Assembly (NCBI GenBank): GCA_021373175.1 | Contig: JAJFTE010000100.1 | Location: forward strand, 1-45,776 | From: Actinomycetes bacterium | GTDB taxonomy: Bacteria > Actinomycetota > Coriobacteriia > Anaerosomatales > Anaerosomataceae | Direction of reading: 5' to 3' | DNA: 45,776 nt | Part shown: piece by piece, positions 24,607 to 36,754 of the stretch | Layout of the letters: each line of letters opens with the position of its first letter | How positions within the stretch are numbered: position 1 is the stretch's first letter | Translations under genes and position numbers: made by a program | Notes under the pieces: generated by a model | What the model saw: only the letters and a program-made list of their open reading frames with translations | What the model was told of the DNA's origin: nothing | Database searches by the model: none

Positions 24607-26985
24607 ATGCTTCAAGTCAAGAACATCACCAAAAGCTACACCGCCGGCGATTTCACGCAAGTCGCCTTGAACGATGTCACCCTGGACTTCCCAAAGAGCG
24701 AATTCGTCGCCATTCTCGGCCCCAGCGGCTCCGGCAAGACCACGTTCCTCAACGTCATCGGCGGTCTGGACAAGTACGACAGCGGCGATCTCATCATCAA
24801 CGGCAAGTCGACGAAAGACTTCCAGGACTGGGAATGGGACGCCTACCGCAACAACAGCGTCGGCTTCATCTTCCAGACCTACAACCTCATCAACCATCTA
24901 AGCGTGGTCGACAACGTGGAGATGGCGATGACCTTAAGCGGTGTACCCGCATCGGTCAGGCATGCGAAGGCGATCGAAGCGCTCGAGCGGGTGGGGCTTA
25001 AAGATCACATACATAAGAAGCCGAACCAGCTCTCCGGCGGGCAGATGCAGCGCGTCGCGATCGCCCGCGCGCTCACGAACGACCCTGACATCATCCTTGC
25101 CGATGAGCCCACCGGCGCGTTGGACACTGCCACAAGCGCGCAGGTCCTTGATCTCATCAAAGAGATCGCCGCCGACAAGCTGGTCATCATGGTGACCCAC
25201 AACCCCGAGCTAGCCGAGCAGTACACCGATCGCATCGTACAGTTCCTCGACGGCCGGGTGGTGTCCGACAGCAACCCCCGCGAGTCCGGTGGACAAGAGG
25301 CCGACTATCAGCTGAAGCAGACCGGCATGAGCTTCCTCACGGCGCTCAAGCTTTCCGGCAGGAACATCGCCACCAAGAAGTGGCGAACCGCGCTCACCGC
25401 CTTCGCCTCCAGCATGGGCATCATCGGCATCGCCCTTATTCTCAGTCTCTCAACCGGCTTTCGGCAGCAGGTCGACGGCTTCCAGAACGACGCGCTCTCC
25501 GAATTCCCCATCATCGTCTCGCCTACCTCCATGAAGCTGGACTCGGCGACCATGGCCCAGGTGCGTGGCGAGGTGTCATCGACCCTGCCCGAGAACCGGC
25601 AGGTGTCCAACGCTCAAGCGGTCACACTCTATGACCCAGCCGAGGAAACTATCTCGCACGTCAACGTGATCACCGACGAGTACATCAAATACGTGCAGGC
25701 CGTGGACCCGAAGATCTGTAACAGCGTCGGCTACCTGCGCATGACGGGGATGAACCTGCTGCGCCGAACCGACGGCACGGTCACACCCGCGGCGATCGCG
25801 ATAGGTACGACGAGCGACATGAGCAACATGCAGTCCGTCTCGCTCGACATGGCAAGCCTTTCGAGCATGAACGGCCTGGGGCTTGCCTCCTATCCCGAGA
25901 CCCTGGACAGCGAGTCCACGCCTTACCTGGAAGCGAACTACGACCTGCTTGCAGGGGCATACCCGAAGGCTGACACCGACCTGGTGCTGGTGCTCGATAA
26001 TCAGAACCGTGCGACCTATAAGGTCCTGCAGAACCTTGGATTCGATACCAAGGATGTGAAGAGCATCCCCTTCAACGACATCGTGGGCACCGAGCTTAAG
26101 CTCATCGACAACGACGACTACTACGTCCAGACCAAGATGGGTACCTTCGCCCCCGGCACCGGCTACGCCAAGATGTACGACGCGAAGGCCAGCACCACGC
26201 TCAAGATCAGCGGCATCCTGCGCCTCAAGCGCGACGTCTTGAGGGGCCTCGTCGGCAACGGCGTCGCCTATAGCGACAAGCTGGTGCAGCGCATCTGCGA
26301 CAACGCAGCGGATTCCGCCATCGTGAAGGCACAGCGGGCGTCAGACTACAACGTGATGACCCTGGAGCCGATCGATGAGGCCACCAAGCGTACGATGCTC
26401 GCGTATCTTGGAGGAGACAGCCTGCCGTTCATGGTGTTCCTCTACCCCACCGACTTCGAGTCCAAAGACGCCGTTCTGGCGTACCTGAACAAGTACAACG
26501 TGGGGCGTCCCGAGGCGGACACGATCGTCTACACCGACCTTGCCAGCTCCATCACCGAGATGTCCGGCGGCATCATGGACGGCATCACGCTCGTGCTCAT
26601 CGCGTTTGCGGCCATCTCCTTGGTGGTGTCGCTGATCATGATCGGCATCATCACGTACATCTCTGTACTGGAGCGCACAAAGGAGATTGGTGTCCTTCGC
26701 GCCCTGGGCGCGCGGAAGAAGGACATCACCCGCGTGTTCACCGCGGAGACCTTTATCATCGGCATGGCTTCTGGCCTCATGGGCATGGCTATCGCCTATC
26801 CGCTCACCATCCCCATGAACGCGATCATCAAGAACCTGACCGATCTGGTGGATGTGGCGCAGTTGCCCGTCTGGTACGCCGTTGGCCTTGTGACGATCAG
26901 TGTGGCCCTCACCCTCGTCGGCGGTGCCATTCCGGCACGGATCGCGGCCGAGAAGGACCCGGTGGAGGCACTGCGAACCGAATAG
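24607..26985 (+). CDS. MacB-like ABC exporter, ATPase fused to FtsX-type permease
   Basis: A 792-residue fusion. The N-terminal ATPase (about 1-225) has Walker A GPSGSGKT (38-45), signature LSGGQ (142-146), Walker [10 protein letters not shown] (162-170) and H-loop His198. A membrane span at about 262-285 leads to a large external domain (about 290-650), then three spans with the FtsX signature [20 protein letters not shown]. This is the MacB/LolCDE type, exporting peptides, lipoproteins or drugs, or driving cell-wall enzymes. No partner genes (MacA, two-component system) are adjacent. It is the only long plus-strand gene in its region and is visibly less GC-rich than its neighbours, suggesting transfer. 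Confidence 0.9.
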   Translation: MLQVKNITKSYTAGDFTQVALNDVTLDFPKSEFVAILGPSGSGKTTFLNVIGGLDKYDSGDLIINGKSTKDFQDWEWDAYRNNSVGFIFQTYNLINHLSVVDNVEMAMTLSGVPASVRHAKAIEALERVGLKDHIHKKPNQLSGGQMQRVAIARALTNDPDIILADEPTGALDTATSAQVLDLIKEIAADKLVIMVTHNPELAEQYTDRIVQFLDGRVVSDSNPRESGGQEADYQLKQTGMSFLTALKLSGRNIATKKWRTALTAFASSMGIIGIALILSLSTGFRQQVDGFQNDALSEFPIIVSPTSMKLDSATMAQVRGEVSSTLPENRQVSNAQAVTLYDPAEETISHVNVITDEYIKYVQAVDPKICNSVGYLRMTGMNLLRRTDGTVTPAAIAIGTTSDMSNMQSVSLDMASLSSMNGLGLASYPETLDSESTPYLEANYDLLAGAYPKADTDLVLVLDNQNRATYKVLQNLGFDTKDVKSIPFNDIVGTELKLIDNDDYYVQTKMGTFAPGTGYAKMYDAKASTTLKISGILRLKRDVLRGLVGNGVAYSDKLVQRICDNAADSAIVKAQRASDYNVMTLEPIDEATKRTMLAYLGGDSLPFMVFLYPTDFESKDAVLAYLNKYNVGRPEADTIVYTDLASSITEMSGGIMDGITLVLIAFAAISLVVSLIMIGIITYISVLERTKEIGVLRALGARKKDITRVFTAETFIIGMASGLMGMAIAYPLTIPMNAIIKNLTDLVDVAQLPVWYAVGLVTISVALTLVGGAIPARIAAEKDPVEALRTE

Positions 26986-27035
26986 CGGGACAGCTGCGGC
27001 TGTTCTCTCCAGTCGCGTCCTCCCCCGCACGCGGA

Positions 27036-27057
27036 GGGGTGCCCACCCGGGCGCCCC
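27036..27057. terminator. Hairpin between the convergent ABC exporter and eno
   Basis: GGGGTGCCC pairs with GGGCGCCCC (nine pairs, one G-U) around the loop ACCC. It lies between convergent genes and could end both transcripts, although no long U-tract follows on either strand. Confidence 0.45.
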
Positions 27058-27082
27058 TTCGTCACTCGCATGTCTCCCGCGC

Positions 27083-29817
<2,735 letters not shown>

Positions 29818-29850
29818 GGCGCCCCCCGCGTGTTCCACGCAGCCGGTATG

Positions 29851-30861
29851 CTAGTTGCCGCTTGTCGGGGTCGTGGTGTCCACCTTGACCGCGGCAAGCG
29901 TCTTATCCAGGATCTCGATCTTCGCGACCTTCTTGAGCTTGTCCAGATACGCATTGAACGCCTTGCCGCGCTCTTCTTGGACGATGGACTGCGAGATCGT
30001 GTCCTTGACCTCTTCCAGCGTCTGCTGGGCGGCGGGCTTCTCATCCACCTTCAGGATGATGTGGTAGCCGAAGCTGGTCTTGACCAGGCCGCTCATCTGG
30101 CCCTTCTTGAGCTTGTCGGCAGCGGCTTTGAACTCGGCCACGTACGAGTCGGTCGTCGACCAGCCGAGATCGCCGCCGGCGTCCTTGGAGCCCGGATCCT
30201 CGGAGTACTTCTTGGCCAACGTGGCGAAGTCCGCGCCGCCCTGAAGCTGCTTGAGGACCGACTCGGCTGTGGCTTTCGCCTTCGCAGCCTGCTCTGGCGT
30301 AGCGGTGGCCGTCACCGAGATGAGGATGTGCGACAGCTGTGCCTGCGCGGCCTTCTGGAACGTCGCCTTGTTGGCGTCGTAGTACGTCTGGATCTGGGCG
30401 TCGGTGACCTTCGGCGCCGGGGCGACCTTGTCGTAGAGCGCCTGATAGGTAAGCTGGTCCTTGATGCTGGACGTCAGCTGCTCAACCGTCATACCTGCGG
30501 ACTTGAGGGCGTCGTTGAAGGTGGCGTCGTCCGCGAAGCCTGACTTGATCTGTGTCAGCTGCGCCTGCACGTCCTTGTCCGCGACCGTGACACCCTGCTT
30601 CTTGGCGTCCTGGCGCACGAACTCGTTCTCAATCATGCTGTCGAGCACCTTGCGCCGGAACGTGAGCAACTCGGGGCTGCCCGCAGTGGCCGAGGCGACC
30701 GTCGAGTCTTGCTTCTGGGCTGCCTCGGCAAGCCCTTCAAACTCGGTCTTCGTGATCCCCACGCCGTTGACCTTCGCGACGTACGTGGTGCCGCAACCCG
30801 CCAGCGAGGCGATAACGGCGACGGCGAGCAGTGCCGCCGCGATGCGGGTCATCTTCTTCAC
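29851..30861 (-). CDS. Peptidyl-prolyl isomerase lipoprotein (PrsA/PpiC/SurA-like)
   Basis: A secreted foldase of 336 residues. GTG 30861 has AAGGAGG 6 nt upstream. The signal peptide ends in the lipobox SLAGC, making Cys23 the lipid anchor. An N-terminal SurA-like helical region (to about 170) is followed by a parvulin PpiC domain with LSHILISV, AKKYSEDPGSKDAGGDLGW and TSFGYHIILKVDE. It catalyses proline isomerisation in exported proteins. It lies between mfd and mazG, an order also common in other Gram-positive bacteria. Confidence 0.92.
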   Translation of the reverse strand: MKKMTRIAAALLAVAVIASLAGCGTTYVAKVNGVGITKTEFEGLAEAAQKQDSTVASATAGSPELLTFRRKVLDSMIENEFVRQDAKKQGVTVADKDVQAQLTQIKSGFADDATFNDALKSAGMTVEQLTSSIKDQLTYQALYDKVAPAPKVTDAQIQTYYDANKATFQKAAQAQLSHILISVTATATPEQAAKAKATAESVLKQLQGGADFATLAKKYSEDPGSKDAGGDLGWSTTDSYVAEFKAAADKLKKGQMSGLVKTSFGYHIILKVDEKPAAQQTLEEVKDTISQSIVQEERGKAFNAYLDKLKKVAKIEILDKTLAAVKVDTTTPTSGN

Positions 30862-30932
30862 GCGATTCCTCCTTAGGCGTGGCAGTCGCACTTCCGCGAC
30901 GGACCACTCGAACGGACCAACGAACGCGACGC

Positions 30933-33900
30933 TTAGGCGCCGGACGGTTCTCGGACTGCCGAGAGTATAACACCGAGCGCGCGGAGCGCTGCATCCGTCG
31001 CGGACTCTTCATAACTCTGCGGGAAGAGCACCGCGTTACCACGCGTCTCGAAGATCGCACCCTGTGCCGAGACACGCCCGCGCTCCTCGGCTGTGAACTC
31101 CACCGGCTGCACGCGAACGCGCTTGCGCACGAGCGAGACCGACGTCGCGCCGATGTCGCCGGCGAGCGCCCGGATGCGGGCGACCGCCACAAGCTCGCGG
31201 GCCGGAAGCGGCGGCGCGCCGGCGGTCTCGGCCATCTCGGCGGCGACCGCTTCCACCGCCTCGGGGGTGAGCGCGCCGGCCAGCCGGCGGTACACGCGCA
31301 CGCGCTCGTCCACGTCGGCGATGTACTCCTCCGGGATGAACGCGCTCACCGGCAGGTCGACCTTGATCTCCGGGAACGCGACGATCGGCTCGCCGCGTGT
31401 CTCGGCCACCGCCTCGCGCAGCATTTGCGCGTACAGGTCGAAACCAACGGCGCTCACGTTCCCGCTCTGCTCGGCGCCGAGAAGACTGCCCGCGCCGCGG
31501 ATCTCCAAGTCGCGCATGGCGATCTTGATGCCGCTGCCAAGCACGGCGTTGTCCTGCACCGCGGCGAGGCGCTCGTACGCCTGGTCGGTGAGGCTCACGG
31601 TGCGCGGGAAGAGGAAGTACGCGTACGCGCGAACGTGCGAGCGGCCGACGCGGCCCTTGAGCTGGTAGAGCTGCGCCAGGCCCAGGCGCTGCGAGTCCTC
31701 GATGATGAGCGTGTTGGAGTGCGGGTTGTCGATGCCGGACTCCACGATGGTCGTGGCAACGAGCACGTCGATCTCGCCCGCCGCGAAGCTCTCCATGACG
31801 CGTTCGAGCTGGCTCTCGGACATTTGGCCATGCCCCACGCCGATGCGCGCCTCCGGAACTGCTTTTCGCACGCGCTCCACGGTGTCGTCGATGCTCTTCA
31901 CACGGTTGGAGATGTAGTAGACCTGACCGCCACGCTCCAACTCGCGCCTGACGGCGCCGGAGACCACGTCGGGATCGTACTCGCCCACGTGCACCTTCAC
32001 GGGGAAGCGGTTTGGCGGCGCCGTTTCGATGATGCTGAAGTCCCGCACCCCCGAAAGCGACATCTGCAGCGTGCGCGGGATAGGCGTCGCGGTGAGTGTG
32101 AGGACGTCCACCTGCTCGCGCAGGTGCTTGATGTGCTCCTTATGCTCCACGCCAAAGCGCTGCTCCTCGTCGATGATCACGAGCCCGAGGTCCTTGGGCG
32201 ACACGTCCGCCGAGAGGAGCCGGTGCGTGCCGATGAGGACGTCGACCGTGCCGTTCGCGAAGCCCTCGATGGCGGAGAGCTGCTGCTGCTTGCTGCGGAA
32301 ACGCGAGAGCACCTCGACCTTTATCGGGTACGGGGCGAAGCGGTCCGAGAAGGTCGTGAAGTGCTGCTGCGCGAGAATGGTCGTCGGGCAGAGCAGCATC
32401 ACCTGCTTGTCGTCCTGCGTCGCCTTGAACGCCGCCCGGATCGCGACCTCGGTCTTGCCGTAGCCCACGTCGCCACAGACCAGCCGGTCCATCGGCGAGT
32501 CCGACTCCATGTCGGCCTTCACATCCGCGATCGCCACCAGCTGGTCGGGCGTTTCCTCGAACGGGAACGCCGCCTCCATCTCGCGCTGCCACGGCGTGTC
32601 GGGCGAGAAGGCGAAGCCGGTCACTGCCGCCCGGCGCGAGTACAGGTCGACGAGGTCGAACGCGAGCTTCTTGGCCGCTTTGCGCGCCCTCATGGTTGCG
32701 CGAGACCAGTCGGCGGTGTCCAGGCGCGTCACGCGCGGCGTGCCGCCCTCCGGGCCCACGTACTTGGTGACGCGGTCGAGCTGCTCAATGGGGACGTACA
32801 GCCTGTCACCCTTGGCGTATTCGAGCATCAGGTACTCCCGCTCGAAGCCGAGCACCTCTTGACGGACGACGTCTCTGAACAGCGCCACGCCGTGGGTCGC
32901 GTGCACCACATAGTCGCCCGGGCTATAGGAGAAGGTGAGTCGCGTGGGGTCGTCCGCCGAGCGTGACCTGCCAGTGGTGGCTCGGGGGTAGACGTCATCC
33001 ACGCTCACGATTGCGAGCCGGGCACCCGCGATGACGTAGCCGGATGGCACCTCGGCCTCAAGCACGATGACGGCGCCTCGAGCTGGAGTCGCGTGCGGGT
33101 CGACAGCGAGATCGACCACCGAGAGCCCCGCGCTCGTGAGCGCATCGCGCACCCGGCGACGCGAGCGGTGGTCGCGCGCGGCAACCATCACGGTGTACCC
33201 CGCCGAGAGAAGCGCGCGGACGCCGCCGGTGAAGGCCTCCTCGCCACCCGCGACGTCGGGGCGGCGCGACACGATCTCGGCGTCGATGGAGCCGCCGGCA
33301 CGCAACATCGAGAGCAGCGTGAGGCGCTGCCGCGATCCGAGGTCAAGCGCCGCCGGGCCGAGGAAGAGCCCCTCGGCGCTCGCACCGGCTGCCTTCGCCT
33401 TCGCGAGTACGTCGTCGTGGTACCGCGCGGCATCGTCAAAGATCGAGCGCGGCTCAGCGACCACGATCATCGCCGTGGGCGGCACGTAGTCGAGCACCGC
33501 GCCAGCCGATTTGTAGACGTAGGGCAAGAACCGCTCGACGCCGTTGAAGTGGATGCCCGCCTCCACGCGCTCGAGTTCGAAGGCCAGCGTATCGTCCTCT
33601 CGTGCCTGCTTCTCAAACGTCCGCCGGATGGATTGCGCCGCGCGCGTGCCGAGCATGATGTCCCGGCATGGGAAGACCTCCGCGGCACCCGCATCCCCGA
33701 TCGTCTGACCGGTCGTGGGCACGTAGCGCTTGAGCGACTCCACGTCATCGCCAAAGAACTCGGCGCGCACCGGGTACGACGCGTCGGAGGCGAACACGTC
33801 GAGCGTGCCGCCGCGCACCGCGAACTGCCCGCGATCGGTGGCCTTGTCCACTCGCTCGTATCCCATTCGCGCGAGACGCTCGGCGACCTCCGGCAGGTCG

Positions 33901-34346
33901 AGGGTGCTGCCGACCGCTATCTGAAGCGGCTCGAAGACATGCGAGCCCTGCGGAGGGAGCACGCGCGTGAGCGCACGTGCGCTCGCCACGACCACCACCG
34001 GACGTCCGCGGTCGAGCGAGTACAGCGCGCGGGCACGGGAACCGACGACCTCAAGGTCGGGCGCCGAGATGTCCCACGGCATATCCTCACGCAAAGGCAG
34101 CCGAAGCACCCGTTCCTTTGGCAGGTAAGCTCGCAAAAGACGGGCATACCGCTCGGAGGCTTCCTCGCCCGAAACAACGACGAGCGCCGGCCGTTCGCGC
34201 CCAGCAAGGAGCGCGGCGATGACCGGCGGTCGGACGAGCATGTTGGCGGCGACGGTGGCGTCGCGACCGTCGTCGAGGAGCCTCCGTACCCGCGCGAGCG
34301 CCGGTTCCCGCTCAAGCGCGGTCATGATGTAAGAGAAGAAGGGCAC
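30933..34346 (-). CDS. mfd: Transcription-repair coupling factor Mfd
   Basis: Mfd removes stalled RNA polymerase and recruits UvrA to lesions. The 1137-residue protein shows, in order, UvrB-like N-domains (VVSGEEASERYARLL, DRGQFAVRGGTLDVF), the RNA-polymerase interaction domain (YSPGDYVVHATHGVALFRD), and a superfamily 2 translocase with VCGDVGYGKTEVAIRAAF (motif I), VIIDEEQRFGVEHKE (DEEQ, motif II), LTLTATPIPRTLQMSLSGVRD and GRVGRSHVRAYAYF, then the TRCF C-domain. GTG 34346 is preferred because GGAGG lies 6 nt before it (N-terminus PFFSYIMTALERE); ATG 34325 is the alternative. Full length for the family. Confidence 0.97.
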   Translation of the reverse strand: MPFFSYIMTALEREPALARVRRLLDDGRDATVAANMLVRPPVIAALLAGRERPALVVVSGEEASERYARLLRAYLPKERVLRLPLREDMPWDISAPDLEVVGSRARALYSLDRGRPVVVVASARALTRVLPPQGSHVFEPLQIAVGSTLDLPEVAERLARMGYERVDKATDRGQFAVRGGTLDVFASDASYPVRAEFFGDDVESLKRYVPTTGQTIGDAGAAEVFPCRDIMLGTRAAQSIRRTFEKQAREDDTLAFELERVEAGIHFNGVERFLPYVYKSAGAVLDYVPPTAMIVVAEPRSIFDDAARYHDDVLAKAKAAGASAEGLFLGPAALDLGSRQRLTLLSMLRAGGSIDAEIVSRRPDVAGGEEAFTGGVRALLSAGYTVMVAARDHRSRRRVRDALTSAGLSVVDLAVDPHATPARGAVIVLEAEVPSGYVIAGARLAIVSVDDVYPRATTGRSRSADDPTRLTFSYSPGDYVVHATHGVALFRDVVRQEVLGFEREYLMLEYAKGDRLYVPIEQLDRVTKYVGPEGGTPRVTRLDTADWSRATMRARKAAKKLAFDLVDLYSRRAAVTGFAFSPDTPWQREMEAAFPFEETPDQLVAIADVKADMESDSPMDRLVCGDVGYGKTEVAIRAAFKATQDDKQVMLLCPTTILAQQHFTTFSDRFAPYPIKVEVLSRFRSKQQQLSAIEGFANGTVDVLIGTHRLLSADVSPKDLGLVIIDEEQRFGVEHKEHIKHLREQVDVLTLTATPIPRTLQMSLSGVRDFSIIETAPPNRFPVKVHVGEYDPDVVSGAVRRELERGGQVYYISNRVKSIDDTVERVRKAVPEARIGVGHGQMSESQLERVMESFAAGEIDVLVATTIVESGIDNPHSNTLIIEDSQRLGLAQLYQLKGRVGRSHVRAYAYFLFPRTVSLTDQAYERLAAVQDNAVLGSGIKIAMRDLEIRGAGSLLGAEQSGNVSAVGFDLYAQMLREAVAETRGEPIVAFPEIKVDLPVSAFIPEEYIADVDERVRVYRRLAGALTPEAVEAVAAEMAETAGAPPLPARELVAVARIRALAGDIGATSVSLVRKRVRVQPVEFTAEERGRVSAQGAIFETRGNAVLFPQSYEESATDAALRALGVILSAVREPSGA

Positions 34347-34393
34347 GCGAGACCTCCGGTGTGGCGAACAGCACGAAAGCCCGCAACCGGAGT

Positions 34394-34431
34394 CCGGTGC
34401 GGGGTCGCCCAAGTCTACGGCCCCGCACCGG
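34394..34431 (-). terminator. Hairpin after the lipoprotein gene, upstream of mfd
   Basis: Perfect 11-bp arms CCGGTGCGGGG and CCCCGCACCGG around a 16-base loop, between the lipoprotein stop and the mfd start. It probably ends the lipoprotein transcript, although no U-tract follows. Confidence 0.5.
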
Positions 34432-34449
34432 CATGGTCAACGCGGGGCG

Positions 34450-35709
34450 TCAGTTGGTGGCAACGGTGTAGCGTCGGATGCACAGCGGGGCCTTCGCGGC
34501 CGCCTCCGGGGAGTCCGCGAATGGAGCCAGGTCGTTCGAGACCACGAAGGTGTCCTCGCTGTACGGGGAGACCATCGGCAGCCTCCACCAGGCTCCGTCT
34601 TCGGGGTCGCCTTCGATGATCGTGAACGTCGTGTTGGTCTCAGTGTCGTACCCGCCGAGCATCGTGAGGTTCTTGCGCATGCCCACGCCGTTCGGCACGA
34701 CGTGGATGCCGGTGTAGAAGACGTAGCGACCCACGTGTTGGGGATTCGACGTGCCCCGACGGACCGCGCGCGTCACGCCGTCGGTGCCGCGGTAGAAAAG
34801 GTCGGGATAGGTGAGCGTGTCGGACGTGTACACCGTCCAGGCGAGCGCACCGTCGTGCACCTGGGGGAAGTGCGACAGCCTCGCCGTGTTCCTGAGGTCG
34901 AGCGACCAGGCGTTCTGCGCGGTCGCGGGGTCGATGACGCGCAGCAGGGCGCGCTCGGAGGTGCGACCCATCTCGTCGACGATAACCTTGCCCTGCTGGA
35001 CGCTCATCGTGCGCCAGTGCGCCGTGGTCTCACACACCACGGTGGTGACGCCGCTTACAAGGTCGCGAGACTCGACGAGAGCCCCATCCACCACACCTTC
35101 TTGCCGACGGTTCGGCGTGCTGTTGGTCATCCAGTAGACCAAATCGCCATCCACTTGGAGGAGGGGCCTCGAGTGCATCGAGACCTCGGACTCGTCGACG
35201 AGCACCGGTTTGCCGAGCTTCATGGACCCGGCGTCGATCTTCGCCGCGTAGAGCTTCCAGAGGACCTCGAAGGGTTCTGCCTGCTCGTCCCCCTTGACCT
35301 CTTCCCAAGCGACCCAGTGGTCGTTGCTGCTCACGCCGAGGATGTCGAAGCCGTCTTCGAAGTTCACCGCCGAATCGACGATTCGCGCCCACTTCGCCGT
35401 CGTGAAGTCGAGTATGCTGAGCGTCGTTGGCTGCCCTTCGGCTCGAGGCGTGTACTTGATGGTCGCGAACCGCTCACCGTACCCCTCGAAGTCGCCCCAC
35501 CCCGGCACCTGGTACTCCTTGTACGTCAGCGCCGGCGCCGTCCCCTCTGTCGAGGTGACGGCCACCGGGTAGACGACCGCCGTTGACTCGGCGGACGCGC
35601 GCTGGACCTTCGGTTCTGCGGGTCGCGCACCCGCCCCACTGCACCCGCCAACACATGCGACCGCCACCACCAGGCTCCCCGCGATGACTGCCCTCAACCG
35701 GTGCCTCAT
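34450..35709 (-). CDS. Putative lipoprotein, beta-propeller-like
   Basis: A 419-residue secreted protein. The N-terminus is basic, then hydrophobic, then the lipobox VGGC with Cys23 as anchor. The remainder has repeating Trp/Tyr-rich strands (VAWEEVKGDE, LVYWMTNSTP, LAWTVYTSDT, YVFYTGIHVV) spaced like TolB or YWTD propeller blades, with segments about 45-60 residues apart. No catalytic motif is recognised. GAGGGGGAAC precedes ATG 35709, the same sequence used by the C39-like gene just upstream. The two may be co-regulated, and a role at the cell surface is likely. Confidence 0.75.
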   Translation of the reverse strand: MRHRLRAVIAGSLVVAVACVGGCSGAGARPAEPKVQRASAESTAVVYPVAVTSTEGTAPALTYKEYQVPGWGDFEGYGERFATIKYTPRAEGQPTTLSILDFTTAKWARIVDSAVNFEDGFDILGVSSNDHWVAWEEVKGDEQAEPFEVLWKLYAAKIDAGSMKLGKPVLVDESEVSMHSRPLLQVDGDLVYWMTNSTPNRRQEGVVDGALVESRDLVSGVTTVVCETTAHWRTMSVQQGKVIVDEMGRTSERALLRVIDPATAQNAWSLDLRNTARLSHFPQVHDGALAWTVYTSDTLTYPDLFYRGTDGVTRAVRRGTSNPQHVGRYVFYTGIHVVPNGVGMRKNLTMLGGYDTETNTTFTIIEGDPEDGAWWRLPMVSPYSEDTFVVSNDLAPFADSPEAAAKAPLCIRRYTVATN

Positions 35710-35731
35710 CGTTCCCCCTCCCTCGATGGAA

Positions 35732-35762
35732 CCGGCTGCGAGCCTGGATGGCCCGCAGCCGG
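35732..35762 (-). terminator. Hairpin between C39-like gene and lipoprotein gene
   Basis: Perfect 9-bp arms CCGGCTGCG and CGCAGCCGG around a 13-base loop, 9 bp after the C39-like stop. On the minus strand it is followed by TTCCATCG, with only a short T-run, so it may attenuate transcription into the lipoprotein gene. Confidence 0.45.
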
Positions 35763-35770
35763 CAAAGACC

Positions 35771-36514
35771 TCAGTACACGACCGCCTTACGGAAGTGGTT
35801 CATCACCGCGTTCGCGATCTGCCCCGACGGGTAGGTGGTGTGCCCGCCGGTGTAGCCGCCACCCGCCTGCCACTCGTGCTCGTCATACGGGTCGTTGATG
35901 CGGATGGTGAAGTACCGCCAGTCGAACGCCTCGATCGGGACGATGTGGCCAGCATGGTTGTAGACGTAGTTGTTCATGTCGCCGCCGTCGATCTTCATGT
36001 CCGTCGCCATCGGGTGCAGCCTCGTGCCGAGTCCGTACGCCACCCGGTAGTTGAAATCGGAGGTCGACGCGCACGGTCCGTAGTACACGTAGTTCTGGCC
36101 GGCGAAGTAGTTGATGGCGTTGTCCACGAGCGAGAAGTTGGTGTCGTGCGTGGTGTACGTGCCGAGGTACTTCGCGATCGTGGTCTGAGACGCCGGTGTA
36201 CCCCAGTAGTCGTCGATGATCTGCACGGTCGCCGGCCCACAGTAGTAGTTGGTCTCCTGCATGTGCGTCGGCGTGTAGAAGTACTTGTATGGCGCCTCGA
36301 TGAGTGTCGGGCGCGCGGAGAGCGTCCCCTTGCCCACCGGTCCCTGGCGACGCAGCCAGGCCTGGTACTGCGCTTCCACCTGCGCGTCGAGTGCGGTGGT
36401 GACGTTCTTCGTCGGTCGCGGGTCATCGCCCGTGCCTTGTGCGAGCGCGGCTGCCGGATGCACCAGCAGCGCGAGTGCGACAGCGGCTGTCGCTAGCCTT
36501 CGGGTAAATCTCAT
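35771..36514 (-). CDS. Secreted C39-like family peptidase
   Basis: A 247-residue protein with a Sec signal peptide (MRFTRRLATAAVALALLVHP, cleavage near ALA-Q). The papain-like C39 core has NYYCGPATVQII with catalytic Cys92, HAGHIVPIEAF with His190, and INDPYDE with Asp208. C39 peptidases cleave double-glycine leaders when fused to ABC transporters; secreted stand-alone relatives like this one are mostly uncharacterised. ATG 36514 has GAGGGGGAAC just before it, matching the downstream lipoprotein's ribosome site. A 240-bp gap separates it from divergent nth. Confidence 0.82.
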   Translation of the reverse strand: MRFTRRLATAAVALALLVHPAAALAQGTGDDPRPTKNVTTALDAQVEAQYQAWLRRQGPVGKGTLSARPTLIEAPYKYFYTPTHMQETNYYCGPATVQIIDDYWGTPASQTTIAKYLGTYTTHDTNFSLVDNAINYFAGQNYVYYGPCASTSDFNYRVAYGLGTRLHPMATDMKIDGGDMNNYVYNHAGHIVPIEAFDWRYFTIRINDPYDEHEWQAGGGYTGGHTTYPSGQIANAVMNHFRKAVVY

Positions 36515-36754
36515 GGTTCCCCCTCGTACTCGGTACTGCATGTCCGAGGTGTTGCCGACGGGGGGCGCCCGGCCACCCGAGGGCCCGTCGAGGTCCCTCC
36601 ACACCCGGCTCGCCCCCCAGCGCGCCAGGTCCTAAGCAAGTATGCCTCGGCATCCTTAACCGGAACTTACCAGCAACTGTACCGTCACCAGTCTGTCATG
36701 GCAGTGTCAGCATTCGGGTACCATCACAAGCGTCAGCGATCCGAAGGGAGCCCC
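36515..36754. other. Intergenic region between the C39-like gene and nth
   Basis: No gene is seen. The half nearer the C39-like gene is very GC-rich; the half nearer nth is AT-richer and holds the short dyad ATGCC-TC-GGCAT (36642-36653). It should contain the divergent promoters, but no clear consensus pair was found. Confidence 0.45.

Noticed and set aside
30831-32966. Long plus-strand open frame opposite mfd, with similar frames opposite selD, the nuoI fusion, eno and mazG
   Set aside because: They are Arg/His/Gly-rich mirror frames produced by GC-rich codon bias on the coding strand; none has family motifs or ribosome sites.
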